Positions 36,001 through 49,600 of a stretch of DNA of 64,000 bases are shown one piece after another. Position 1 is the stretch's first letter. Each line of letters starts with the position of its first letter. A program made the position numbers and the translations under genes. Source of the DNA: Alligator mississippiensis (taxonomy: Eukaryota; Chordata; Crocodylia; Alligatoridae); NCBI RefSeq assembly GCF_030867095.1, contig NC_081835.1, positions 17,368,501 to 17,432,500 of the forward strand, read 5' to 3'. The notes below the pieces were generated by a model that was given only the letters and a program-made list of their open reading frames with translations, did not search any database and was not told the DNA's origin.

Positions 36001-39000
36001 GTGCTGGGTCTAGATGACCTCAGCTAGATGCCTATCTAACCTCCTCTTGAAGACCCCCAGGGTAGGGGAGAGCACCACCTCCCTTGGGAGCCCGTTCCAG
36101 ACCTTGGCCACTCGAACTGTGAAGAAGTTCTTCCTAATGTCCAATCTAAATCTGCTCTCTGCTAGCTTGTGGCCATTGTTTCTTGTAACCCCCGGGGGCG
36201 CATTGGTGAATAAATACTCACCAATTCCCTTCTGTGCCCCTGTGATGAACTTATAGGCAGCCACAAGGTCGCCTCTCAACCTTCTCTTGCGGAGGCTGAA
36301 AAGGTCCAGTTTCTCTAGTCTCTCCTCGTAGGGCTTGGTCTGCAGGCCCTTGACCATACGAGTGGCCCTTCTCTGGACCCTCTCCAGGTTATCCGCATCC
36401 ATCTTGAAGTGCAGCGCCCAGAATTGCACGCAGTACTCCAACTGCGGTCTGATCAGCGCCCGATAGAGGGGAAGTATCACCTCCTTGGACCTATTCGTCA
36501 TGCATCTGCTGATGCACGATAAAGTGCCATTGGCTTTTTTGATGGCTTCATCACACTGCCTACTCACGTTCATCTTGGAGTCATGATTCCCTACCTAGGC
36601 TGTAGGGAATGACCTGCTAGGTGGCACAGAGGTGGAAAGGGATCTTGGAGTCCTAGTGGACTCCAAGATGAACATGAGTCGGCAGCGTGACGAAGCCATC
36701 AAAAAAGCCAATGGCACTTTATCGTGCATCAGCAGATGCATGACGAATAGGTCCAAGAAGTTTGGTGTGACTAAAGCACAAGCAGTGCTCTGCAGTAACT
36801 CCACTTTGGATACACCTTGTGGGTTCAGCTAAGCTCCAGAAAGGCATTCTTGTCTTTGTATGCAATAAAAGTGTCCACGTGGGGAGTTTATTACCAAAAA
36901 CCTATTTCACAATAGCAATTCCAGTCTGTTTTCCCGTGTGAACAAGCTTTGATTTATTACAGGTGGCAGGGTGTCTGCCCTTATGAGAAACCAGTTGACT
37001 CTAGGAACTCTCTGTACTGTAACATGCACCCAGCAACCCAGGTGTTGCACATTGTTGGACTGTGGGATGTTCACAGTGTGCCTCTGCATCCTTCCTTATC
37101 TCCACTCACAAAGATCAGCTTTCTAAGATGCTTTGGTGGACAGGACTTCCATTTTGTGTGGCGTGAGGGATGTCCCACCACTGAAGTGTGAACACTCTCT
37201 GGGATACAGTTATCTGTACTTTTCAGACCTCTAGGACTTTTGCCTGCTTGCTTGGGATTTTTGGCATGAAGCCTTTACGTGAAGGTCTCTCGATTTTTGT
37301 ACCAAATCTGTGACCACCTTCACACCTGTTCACAGACTCACAGCCACTTAACACCCTTGGGGATAGAATGTCGTTCTCCCATTTTTAAAGCATAGGCTGA
37401 TTTTACTTAGTCAAATGGGAAATCTTCATCAAGTGTTAGCTGTAGAGAGCAAATGGTCCACAGACCCATTGTGATCCTATTCAGTAGAAAGCAGCAGTGC
37501 ACATACATTGTCATCAGCTTACTACAGTCAGTAGTGAGTAGGGCTGTGCAAAATGTCTCTGGCTGTTTCGATTCAACACTGTTTTGACTCATTTTGATCT
37601 CGAAACAGTGAAATCAAATCGAAACAAAGGGCTTCGAAACAGCCTTGAAACAGAAAGAGGCTCTTTGAAAGGTTTTAAAAGTTTCAAATCATTTTGAGTT
37701 TGAAGCAGCCAGCAGCGAGGTGGTGGGAGACGGGAGAACCAGGGCTGTGCTCCCAGCAGCAGCCGGCATCCCTGGCTCTCCCCGTCTCCCACCGCCCGGC
37801 TGTGGGCAGCTGATCACAGCGCAGGCAAAGGGACCTGAGCCTGGGCTCAGTTCCCCTCCAAGCACTGCAATTGGGCTGAGGAAAGGAACTGAGCCCAATT
37901 GCTCAGTTCCCCTCCTCAGCCCTACGATCGAGCTGGGGATGGGAAGTCAGTCCAGTGGGGCTGAGTTCCCATCCTCAGCACTGGGAAGAAGAACTGAGCA
38001 ATTGGGCTCAGTTCCCTTCCCCAGTCCCAGGCAGCAGCACTAGCTTCCCTCCCTCATCTGGCAGGCAGATCGGGGCCCACAGCCTCAATCTGCCTGCCAG
38101 ATGAGAGAGGCTGTTTCGAGCTTCCCTATTATAGCTAATGGATGAAACATCAAACAGTGTCGAAACAGCCTCACTGTTTCAACGAAGCAAAATGGAGCAG
38201 CTGTTTCGAATCGAACTGAAATTTGAAACGAAATGCTGTTCTGTCGAAAGCTCAAAACTCAAGTCAAAACGGAACGGCACCGTTTCGCACAGCCCCAGTA
38301 CTGAGTGCTTGAATGGATTTTCCTCTAAAGGTGCATGGCTAGTTTGACCGCTGGGGTCAGTTTCTAGAGCTTGAGGAGGAATTACCCCACATCTTATTTC
38401 TGTTAGCATGGTGCTGGTGATGGGAGTTAGGTGTCAGGGAGTTCAGTCTCTTGTGTATCCTTTCATAGCCCCTGATGTGTCATGGAAGATGGCCTACCAG
38501 TGCTTTTTATGCCCAACAGGTACAGGCTACTGTGGTGGGGCTTCTGGCTGCTGTAGCTGCTGTCATCCTGGGAGCAATCTCCAAGGGGTATGTGGAGCTG
38601 AATCAGGCAGCGGTTCTGTGTGCCAGCAGCGTGACTACAGCGTTCATAGCCGCGCTTTCACTCGGTGAGTTTCATTAACCACCTTCTGCAGCTCACCCAG
38701 CAAGATCCTCATTGCCACTTGTTGCAGATTTGCTTATCTGTCCTCCACAAACCTCTGTTCCTTCCCTGTCTGCAGAGTGCTTGGTAATGGATATGAAGCG
38801 ATTTGGGGAGTCTCAGTTGTGTTCTCAACCACCAGAAACCCATGTTATCGAAATGTGACTGATATTGTTTGAATTGCTACCTCTTGCTGGTCCCTTTTCA
38901 GTCTGTCCCTTTGGAGTGGCCAGGTTTGGAACATGGAGACCAAGCCCCCTTCTCCCCACTAGGCTAGGGGTTGAAGCACACAGGTGCATGAGGGAACTTG

Positions 39001-42000
39001 ACTCTGATGCTATCGAGGTCATACTTGTTCAGCCTCCAGAGGAAGTCCTGAAACTTCCTCCTCGTGCACCTCTCAGTATTGGCAAAGATGGCTCCAGGAG
39101 GAAGAAGCTGCCTGGGGCAGGTGTTCCTGCCTCTTGTCCACTCACCCAGCAGTGCATAGATGCCCTGGGCAGCATCCAGAGACTGTATAGGACAGCAAGT
39201 GTTGTCCAGGGTTCCCATCTGAATCCTTGTTTGGACCCTAGGATCTGCATCCCCATCCCTTTTGCCTCCATGCTCTGTTGATTTCTGGGCTCTCTGATCC
39301 CCAAGGTTGGGCCTCTCTTGGCTTTAGTGGGCTGTGCCTCCCAGTCTCTGTGATCAGTCAAGAATACATTTTTATTCAGCTCTGAACTTTGTCAAATGCT
39401 TGTGTGTGAAAGAAAGAACAGAACTGCGGCTGTCCTCGGTGCTCTGAAAGTTTGGAAACTCAGCATCCGGTCTGGTAGGGTTGAGATTTACCATGAGAGA
39501 AGAACTGCTGTCACAAAGAGGTGTCATCCTTCAGATGATTTCCTTCCTCTGTCTTCTTGGAGGTCAGCTGAACTGTCCCAGGGCAGATCTCTGAGCGGCT
39601 CTGAACCCAGCGTACCATCTAACACACATAACAATGTCCATCCAAACGTGTGTCTCGGTGTTCTCTCCCATGGTAGAGCAGGATATGACATTCAGCGTTG
39701 AGCGGGAGCTACATCTAAGTGTAGAGATGATCTTGCAATGACTGCACTGTGAGTGTGTGGGGCAGCTTAGTACTGTCCTATCCACAATGCCTCAGGTTGT
39801 CTGAAATATAACAGGTACTAAATGCACACAGGCACACACATTTCCATCTCTCTTATAACATGTAGATCTAAGAAAACACGGTAGGTGTTTGGGGGAGGTG
39901 GGCCATGACTGCCCCAGCTGTCCCTCTTTGGATAGAAAGTTAGTGAGGCTGCATTGTATAAAGCAGCACCTGTGACTTCCCTCCCTGCGTCTCACTCACT
40001 GTTTGATCTTGGATAAGCTACTTGGATTCTCCAAGCATCTCTATTTATAAAATCCAGTAATAAGGACATTTCCATGGGCTGCTTTACAGTAGTGCCATTT
40101 TGGGGCATCTGTTGGTCAAAGATAAGAGTAGAGGTTCACAGATGTGCCACAAGAGGGCACCAGGAGATTCCCTAACAGTGAGGAGTTAGGGACATGTTAT
40201 GGACTGGAAACACTACATATAAGCACTGAGAGAGTGTGGATGCAGGGAGGCCAGGGAGCGAGGGCTCTGCCTATGCTGAGCAGCACAAGACATTTTAGAC
40301 ATCTTAAAAACTTTGCAGGCTTTATTAACCCTCACTTCCCTCTGCCGTCCAAGTACCTTTTTGGGTATAAAAATGAAGGATTTGACTGATGTGTGTCTTA
40401 GTCCTTCAGCTCACGTTAGGGTTGTTGTAGAAATGGTCACAAATTGCTAGCATATCGATGTGCATCTGTGCGTGCACCGAGGGCAGTGAATTCAATCGGT
40501 GTGTCTAGAAGGGAACAAGACAATATGCGTTATGTTGTGGTGCATGTACATTTTGGAAGAAGACAGTGGGGGCATGTTATTGTCTCTGATGGGAGCTTTT
40601 ATCTACGGGGCTTCATTTGTGGTGTGTGGGAAGAGAGAGCGTACTCCAAAAGGCACTGGCGGGCTTTCTTGAGCAGCTGTGTGGCTTCTGAGCCAGAGTC
40701 GTTCTCCTTTTCCAGCCTGTGTTTTCAGCTCCATCCCCACAGTGGTTAGCAAGGTGCCTGAGGGCATCAGAGTATGACACAGTGCCATGAGGAAATTTCA
40801 TCTGGGCTTGCGCTGGGGTCTTGGAGACTGCCCAAGTTAGTCATGAAACAATGGGGTCAGACTGGGACGTGTGATCTTCAGATCCTTTTTCCAGAACCGG
40901 ACAAGAGTTCTGTATGCCAAGAGATTCTCACCTGCTGAGCCTGGGGCTCTCTAGCTTATGTTAACAAACTAGACTTCCAAGAGCACCAGAGCCTAAGGTC
41001 CTGACCTGTGGGCCAGTTTTCCTTGGCATAGCTCAGGCTGGGGCACATCTGGATCCCAGAACTGTTACAGAATAATAGGGTTGAAAGAGGACTTCAGGGG
41101 TCATCTAGTCCAACCCCTTACATGGATACAAGATATGCTATTCCTACTGCATCCTCAGTGTATATTAGAACAGCCACAAGGGCTGTGTGCTCCAGTGGGT
41201 CATTCATATTGCATAGGGATGCATCAGCCTGTTAAGCCTGAAGCCACAGAGCTGGCTAAGGATCTGCTTATGGCAGCGCAGAGCTACCTGACTAGTTGAA
41301 AACTGAGTACAAAATCAATACAATGTAATTGAATAATACTCTGGAAAATAGCTTTGTGCCATTGAATCTAGATCAGAGAAAGCCACCCGCCTTGTACAGC
41401 CTGCTGCTGCCTGCTCACTTTGGGCAAGGCATGCTCGGGGGTGGGGGTGAAGGCGTTGTAATTAGAGTGGCTCTCAGGAGCTGATCTAATTAAAATGTTG
41501 CAGCGTCTCATGTATTCAGTGTCCCATGTTTCAAAGTGGCAGAGGAGGCACTTTCACTAAAGCGGGATTAAAGGAGTCTTCTCCAACATGTTCTAATCAG
41601 AAGGCATTGGAGCATGTGTATAGGCGCCCTTTGTGTTTATCTGTGAATTCATCAAGCTAATCTTTACTGGCTTCAAGATTAGTTAATCAAGCTAATCTTG
41701 AAGCCAGTAGAGATTAGCTTGATGAATGTAGAAGTACCTATATTTGAGTTGTTCACTGATAGCTGCATTGAGCCTTGGAGTTTGTTTTGGTGGGTGTCTC
41801 CTTTGGAGCATTGGTGGAGTTAACTGTGGGGGAGACACATCATCTCTACTGGGCCCACGTGGTGTGACCAACCTTCACTGGGCGCAGCATCCAAGCATGT
41901 GGAGAGCTGATCTCTTCTCCCCCTCCTCCCCATCCTTGTGCCAAACCAGACCCAGTTCAGGCCATGGTACAGTGTAAAGCAGGCTGCATCCTCCCTCATG

Positions 42001-45000
42001 TCTGATTTCTGATCTGGTGTCTTCCCTAGGTCTGGTGATGATTGGAGTAATCATTGGTGCCAGGAAAGTGGGGATAAACCCGGACAACGTCGCCACCCCC
42101 ATAGCAGCAAGCCTTGGAGACTTAATAACCCTTTCTCTTCTGGCAGGAATCAGCAGCACCCTCTTCAAATACATAGGTATGGTACAGCTCAGGTATCAAG
42201 AGAAGCCTGAATGAGTTCTGTTCAGCCATGGAAAGGATATGTCCCCCTTCCCAGGCATGTTCAAAGTTAGGTTGGGCAAAGTATTCCAGATGCTGCGGTG
42301 CCCTTAGGGCTGCAAATAACCTTAAAGGCCTCTTGTATGAGCCTGTCTTTTCCTGGATGGTGGGAACCCAAAGGAGGTTCTTGCGATCTTTGGTAGAACG
42401 GTGATAATGCTCGTCATGGTTAGAGCAGAAGCCTGGGATTCAGGACTCCTGGGTTCCCCTCCTGAACCTCTCATTAACTAAGTGTAATGCTAACTTAATC
42501 TCTTGTTGTGTCTTGACCCCTGCACCCCCACCTGTAAAATACAGGTAATAGCTTTGCAAGGAAGAGTACACTGTTTCAGGGCTTCAGTATCATTAACTTC
42601 TCTTAGATCCGCTGGGAAATGGTGCTGTGGAAACACAAAGCAGTGAGATCAGCTGGGAACAAGGGAAGGAAAATAGCATAGACTCACAGGGTGTTTTTAC
42701 TCATGTTGCAGAGGGGTGGGGAGACACTTTAATTAGAGCAGTTCTGACTGCCAGCAGCATCTTCTGTGTCAGCGTCCCTGTGCTTCAAAATGGTGGGAAG
42801 GGTGCTTTAACTAAAGCTCACTGAATAAGCTTTAGTTAAAACACCCCCTGCTGCATGGGGACGCTGATACACAAGGCACAGAGGCTGCTGGAGTGCAGTA
42901 ATTATCTCAATTAATCAAGTCTGCTCTAACGCGCAGGAGCTATAGTGCATCAGAACAGCCTCCCAACATATGTACAGGCCCTTACACACAGAGAGCCCAC
43001 TTTTACCCAGCAGTTGTAGCCACTGGCTTAACTGGGCACCCGAACTGCTCCCCCACTATAAGCCAGAAAAATATAGTGGTGTCTGCTGGGACAAGGAGAA
43101 TAAATTTTATTTTTGCTTTAATTGTCTGAAAACTTCTAGGCCAATTACCATGGGCCTGGCCTAGAAAAGGAACAGAAAAGCCTTAGGGTTGGATCGGTGG
43201 TGGGTTTTTTTTAATCAGCTGAGGATGTGTTAAAAAATAAAAGCTTGTACAGTTACAAACCAAACTGTTACTTAAAATTGAGAGCAGAAAATGGGAGAGA
43301 GGCAGCTGCTTCTGATGTACAGTAACTTATTCCACATGCTTGTATATAGGAGAACAACTGAATCCACAACCGAAGGGAAAGAACCAGGATAAGGTCTAAG
43401 GCTCATTTCACTCTAGTTCCCCTACCCCTCAGAAAGAAAGTCCCTTAACATGCAGTTTCCTGTGGTGCTCTTGCATCTGCCCATATACAACTGGCTTGTC
43501 TTTCATGACGCCAACTCAAGTAATATCCACTCAAGACAGATAATATGTCATACTGGTGAAGGAGAGCGGTATGGTAAGGATACCAATGCAACTGGAAAGG
43601 ACCTACATTCTGACGCGGTTTCCTTCACAAATGCTCCATCAGGGGATTGGTTGTTTTGAATCATTCATTAGCACTGTATCGCCCGATTGGGCTTTCATAT
43701 TTCCTAGATTTCCAAACAAATGGTTTCTGCTGTGGCAGGGGGGAGAATGGGATGGGGTGCGGGTTCCTGCAGTTCCTGTGTCCTGAGCTGTCAAATTCTT
43801 GACCACCGAGAATTAAGCTCCTTTCAGGATGCTGGTGAGGTCCAGACTGTAACATGCCTCTTAAGGTCTCATGCTCCCAGAAGTACAACAGCCTTCTTCT
43901 AACGTGGTGTTTTAATCTCTTAACATCAACACTGTTTCCTTGCGGTTCTACATAACAAAGGGGCTGGCTCTGCCCTCCCTTGCTAGCATGGAGAAATACT
44001 TTACTCAACAAACAGGAAGCCAGTGACAGTGCTTGCTTTGTAAGGAGCTATTTGTGAGAATGGGTGGTCAAATTTAGGGCCCAGAGACTGGGTCTTGAGA
44101 CTTGATCCAAAGCCAGTTCCTTCTAATCAGAGTCTTTCTTTGGGCTTCAGTGAGCATTGGATTCTAGGTGATGGATGTACATGACTTGCTCACCTATGGT
44201 TTAAAAGTGAGCAGACTGCCCCAAACAGCAAGGCTGGGGGGAGGTTCAATGTTTAACCCTATTAGACATCCCTCCAACTTGTTTGCTTCTTTTCCTCACT
44301 GGCAAGAGGTGACACTGCATGGTTAAGTAGCTGCCATTCATACCCCTAAAGAGGCTGTGGTTTGGTGGTGTGGTAGATGAATTGCAATATGAATGTGTTT
44401 CTTAGTTAAAGAGGTGTTGACACAGGTAAGATACTGTTTCAGTAAAGTGAGTGCTGTTTTAACTCTGTAGCTTAAGGCTCTGAACATCTTTTGGGGAAAA
44501 AAAAGCACATTTCAAGCTTGCTTTGTATGTCTCATTACCTGCAAAAATAACTGCATTGCAACTGGCCCAGATTTGGATCCAGTACAGAAAACAGATGGAG
44601 AGCCTGGTAGGAAAGGCATTAGCATATCAAAAAGGCCTGGCAGGATCCCCATTGCTTGAAGGTGTTTCTAGCGCTTCCTTGTGGTTCTGAGTCATGTTTA
44701 TTTTCTCGTAGTGTAGCAAATCTTTTTTTCTTCTAAGCCCTGTTCACTTCTAAAGGTCATTTCAAGGTTATGCTGCTGCTGGAATGGGAAAAAAAAGCTC
44801 AGAGAAAAGCCTGTAAGCTAGCAAGAGATAATCCTGCAACCCAGCTGGCTAACATATGGAGCATAAGGAGAGAACAATTTTCATTTTCCATCAGATCAAT
44901 TGTCCATCTAGTCTACTAGCCTGTCGTCAAGAGTAGCTCTTGCCAGATGCTTCAGAGGAATGGATGGGATGCCTCCGACTGTCCATTTATGGTATACCTT

Positions 45001-46579
45001 GCCCTTAAGAGTAGCTGCCACTGAGCTCTGAGCATTAGTAGTTGATTTGTACCATGATGTAAATGTCCCTTGTACACTTTTATCCTGTTTCATAAAATTG
45101 TACATGTTTCCTTTAAGTATAGATTTTGCACTTGGTGCCAGGAAAATCCTGTGGCAGTGAGTTTCACAAGGTGATTATGGACGTGAGAAAACGTTTCCAG
45201 GATCATGTGATTCCTGTCTTGTACCACAAAGACTTGAGTCCTGTTCACTGCTTCCTTCCTGTCCGAGTGCGGTCAGATTGTGCGCAGCCTTTTGGAGCCA
45301 GCGACCTGCAGGTTGCATCTAACCTACAATTTCTTTTCCTCTCCAGATGTGAAATACCTGTCACCTCTCATCTGCGTAGGCTTCATTGTCATGATCCCTC
45401 TTTGGGTGGCCATTGCCAAGCAGAGCCCTTCTCTTGCCACTGTCCTGAAATCTGGATGGCAGCCGGTCATTGTTGCAATGAGCATCAGCAGGTAAAAACA
45501 GGAGAAACCATCCCCTCAAGTCTGTGTGCATGCTTATACACCCCCCACCACTACATATAGAGGCACAGGATTAGTTTTCTGTTTCAGGAAATAACAGTCT
45601 GGAACAAAGTCAACAATTCTGCTTGTTGGAGATGCTGGTGACAATGTATAGTTCCATATCTTTTAACTGCTGCAGTCTCAGGGAAAGAGATATTTTGATG
45701 GTGCATTAAAAGCCCTTTGAGGACCAATATGCTTTTTGCAATGCTGTTCCAGGACAGGGGAACAGAACAAATACAAATGTGAGCTCTGCCTTTGCAGGTC
45801 TGTAAAATCAGTGCATCTTTGCTTGCTCCAGTGTGTGGCCTTGGTCAGGATGTGGGAATAGTCCAGTAAGGGGAAATATGGCCTCCTGTAAACCAAACAT
45901 ATCTGTTTCATGCTGAGGTACTTCTTATTTGTGCAGCAGTATTGAGGTAGCTCCTGGGAGCCCCAGTCCTGGATTACAATTTCACTGTGCTTGGCGCTGT
46001 ACAAACCCAGAACAAAAAGACTCCATTTGTACAGCCTCAAATCACTTGAACTCTTTTTCTATACCACAAAATAGGAATATGTGCTGCCAGACGTGGACAG
46101 TCAGATGTGATATGAAATGTAAGCTCTTCCTCCAGTTTCCTCTACCATGTCATTGCAGTGCAGTGGTGTGACACACAGTTTAGCTGTGTTGTTGTCACCA
46201 AAACAACACCTGATCATTCACAATCCCTGTATAGTTATCTCCTGATACCACTGTCAACAGCTCCAAGAATATCTTTTGGTAAAAAAATTAACCATAAAAG
46301 AAGCCTATTTTAAAACAGTCCTGCTCTGGGCCAAGAAGTGGCCTATTACAGTCACGGATTTTCATCTGTATTTTTTCTGAGCTCAAGGTTTTGGTGTTTA
46401 TATACTCTGCCCCACATGGAAGAGGAACAAGTAGATAATACTCTTTCTTTGTGTCTTTTGTAACAGCATTGGTGGGCTGATCTTGGACAAAACTGTAAGC
46501 GACCCAAAGTTCGAGGGCATGGCAGTGTTTACACCCGTGATTAATGGTAGGTTGGGGGTATGTGTATATTTGTTAGGGG

Positions 46580-46614
<35 letters not shown>

Positions 46615-49600
46615 CAGCAACTTGGACGAGGGGGTAAAGAGCACCCTGTTCAAATTCGCAGATGACACTAAGATGTGGGGAGAAGTGGGCATGCTAGGAG
46701 GGAGGAATAGGCTGCAATTGGACCTAGACAGGTTACAGGGGTGGGCAGATGAGAACAGGATGGGTTTCAACACTGACAAGTGCAAGGTGCTGCACCTGGG
46801 GAGGAAGAACCAGCAGCATACCTACAGGCTGGGGAACTCCCTTCTCGTCAGTGCAGAGGCAGAAAAGGATCTTGGAGTCATTATTGATGCCAAAATGAAC
46901 ATGGGCCAGCAGTGTGGGGACGCGGTCAGGAAGGCCAACTGTACCTTGTCATGCATCCACAGATGCATCTCGAGCAGGGCCAAGGAGGTGATCCTCCCCC
47001 TCTATGCAGCACTGGTCAGGCTGCAGTTGGAGTACTGTGTCCAGTTCTGGGCGCCGCACTTCAGGAGGGATGTGGTCAGCATCGAGAGGGTCCAGAGGAG
47101 GGCCACTCGCATGATCAGGGGTCAGCAGGGCAGGTCCTACGAGGAGAGGCTAAGGGACCTGAACCTGTTCAGCCTCCACAAGAGAAGGCTGAGGGAGGAT
47201 CTAGTGGCCTGTTACAAACTAGTCAGAGGGGACCAGCAGGCATTGGGGGAGTCCCTGTTCCCCGAGCACTACCAGGAGTGACTAGAAATAATGGTCACAG
47301 GCTGGCAGAGGGTAGATTCAGGCTAGACATCAGGAGGCGCTACTTCACAGTCAGGGCCGCTAGGATCTGGAACCAACTTCCAAGCGAAGTGGTGCTGGCT
47401 CCTACCCTGGGGGTCTTTAAGAGGAGGCTGGATGAACATCTTGCCAGGGTCGTTTGAACCCAGTACTCCTTCCTACCATGGCAGGGGGTCAGACTGGATG
47501 ATCTGCTCAGGTCCCTTCTGACCTACCAACTATGAAACTATAAAACTATGAGAGAGAAAGAGAGAGAAAATGGAATATGGGTTTATCAGAGAGAAAGCGA
47601 CTTGGACGTGGGAGTGAAATGTACTCTTCATCAGCGACTTGGACATGGGAGTGAAATGTACTCTGTCCAAGTTTGCAGATGACACAAAGCTATGGGGAGA
47701 AGTGGACATGCCGGAGGGCAGGGAACAGCTGCAGGCAGACCTGGATAGGCTGGACAAGTGGGCAGAAAACAACAGGATGCAGTTCAACAAGGAGAAATGC
47801 AAAGTGCTGCACCTAGGGAGGAAAAATGTCCAGCACACCTACAGCCTAGGGAATGACCTGCTGGGTGGCACAGAGGTGGAAAGGGATCTTGGAGTCCTAG
47901 TGGACTCCAAGTTGAACATGAGCCGGCAGTGTGACGAAGCCATCAGAAAAGCCAATGGCACTTTATCGTGCATCAGCAGATGCATGACAAATAGGTCCAG
48001 GGAGGTGATACTTCCCCTCTATAGGGCGTTGGTCAGACCGCAGTTGGAGTACTGCGTGCAATTCTGGGCGCCACACTTCAAGAAGGATGCGGATAACCTG
48101 GAGAGGGTACAGAGAAGGGCCACTCGTATGGTCAAGGGCCTGCAGACCAAGCCCTACGAGGAGAGACTAGAGAAACTGGACCTTTTCAGCCTCCGCAAGA
48201 GAAGGTTGAGAGGCGACGTTGTGGCTGACTATAAGTTCATCATGGGGGCACAGAAGGGAATTGGTGAGTATTTATTCACCAAGGCGCCCCCGGGGGTTAC
48301 AAGAAACAATGGCCACAAGCTAGCAGAGAGCAGATTTAGACTGGACATTAGGAAGAACTTCTTCACAGTTCGAGTGGCCAAGGTCTGGAACGGGCTCCCA
48401 AGGGAGGTGGTGCTCTCCCCTACCCTGGGGGTCTTCAAGAGGAGGTTAGACGAGTATCTAGCTGGGGTCATCTAGACCCAGCACTCTTTCCTGCTTATGC
48501 AGGGGGTCGGACTTGATGATCTATTGAGGTCCCTTCCGACCCTAACATCTGTGAATCTATGAAAGAGATCTTTCCTTCACTCCCAGAGATCTGGGTTTGC
48601 TTTCAGAAAGGAAGGGAGTCCAGTGGTCTTCTCTGGGTCCCTGGTTCTCCATATCATGCCTTGCAGGACAGCTGTTAGTCTCAGAGAAGTAAGAGATCTG
48701 TGGTCTTGCAGGCTGAAGTAGGGTGCAGCAGATCAGGCCTGGGATGTGTTGATAAAGCTGAGGAAGGATGGCTATGTAGCCCCTGCCCATTGCAGTGGAG
48801 GCTGTGGTTGCTTCCTCCCTTTCATGAGCATTACCTCTCCTCTGAAGTATCATAATTAAAGCTTGTCTTGCCTTTCCCATCTTAATGCCCAAGCTTTGCT
48901 CTCTGCCAAGCTTTCAGCACACCTTGTCAATCAGAATTACCTACACTGTCCCAGGGGAAATGATGGCAGTGCCATGGAGAGATACCCAAATTAGCTTTAA
49001 ACTGGCAGGATCAGGTGCAGGTAGCAGTGCCGCTGTGGCAACCTGGAGCTCAGCATGGGCTGGTTCATCCCGAGTACTCCGAGTGTAGGGACAGCATGTG
49101 CTTTTGGGTTGGTCTCTTCTGATAGTGCTTCATGGAGGCTGGAGAAAGCCATATTCATAAAGAAAGTACAGGCTCTGCCAGCTCTTGAGAGAGGTCTGCT
49201 GACCACGTGTGACAAGAGCTTTCTTTACCACACGCCTCTTCTAGTGCAGTTCACAGAAGAGCCATGCTGGGAAATCAAAGCAGAGCTCTTCATTAGAGCA
49301 GAATTGGACATGGGCACTCAAAAATCAGAGAGAGGAGACACATTGGGACAAAACCCATCCTTAGACTGAAGTGGGGCCCATCTTGGTGCCCAGTTTTCAT
49401 GGGCAAAGGTGCTTCAAGCTGAGGGCACTGTGTCAAGAAGTCTATTTGAAAGCTTCCTCCTTCAGACCCTGTTCTTATTGGCCCAAGTCTTGGTTCCTCC
49501 GTTTGTCTTTTACTCTGGCTGATCTCATTGTCAGTGAATGCCTGAGGCTGGGAACTGAATGTGTGAGGGCTGCAGGATCTGGCTCATTATTATGTTATCC

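Noticed and set aside
46583..46785. ORF beginning MCVCVCV fused to CR1 coding
   Set aside because: The start lies in a (GT)n microsatellite that happens to read into the CR1 frame. It is not a gene start.
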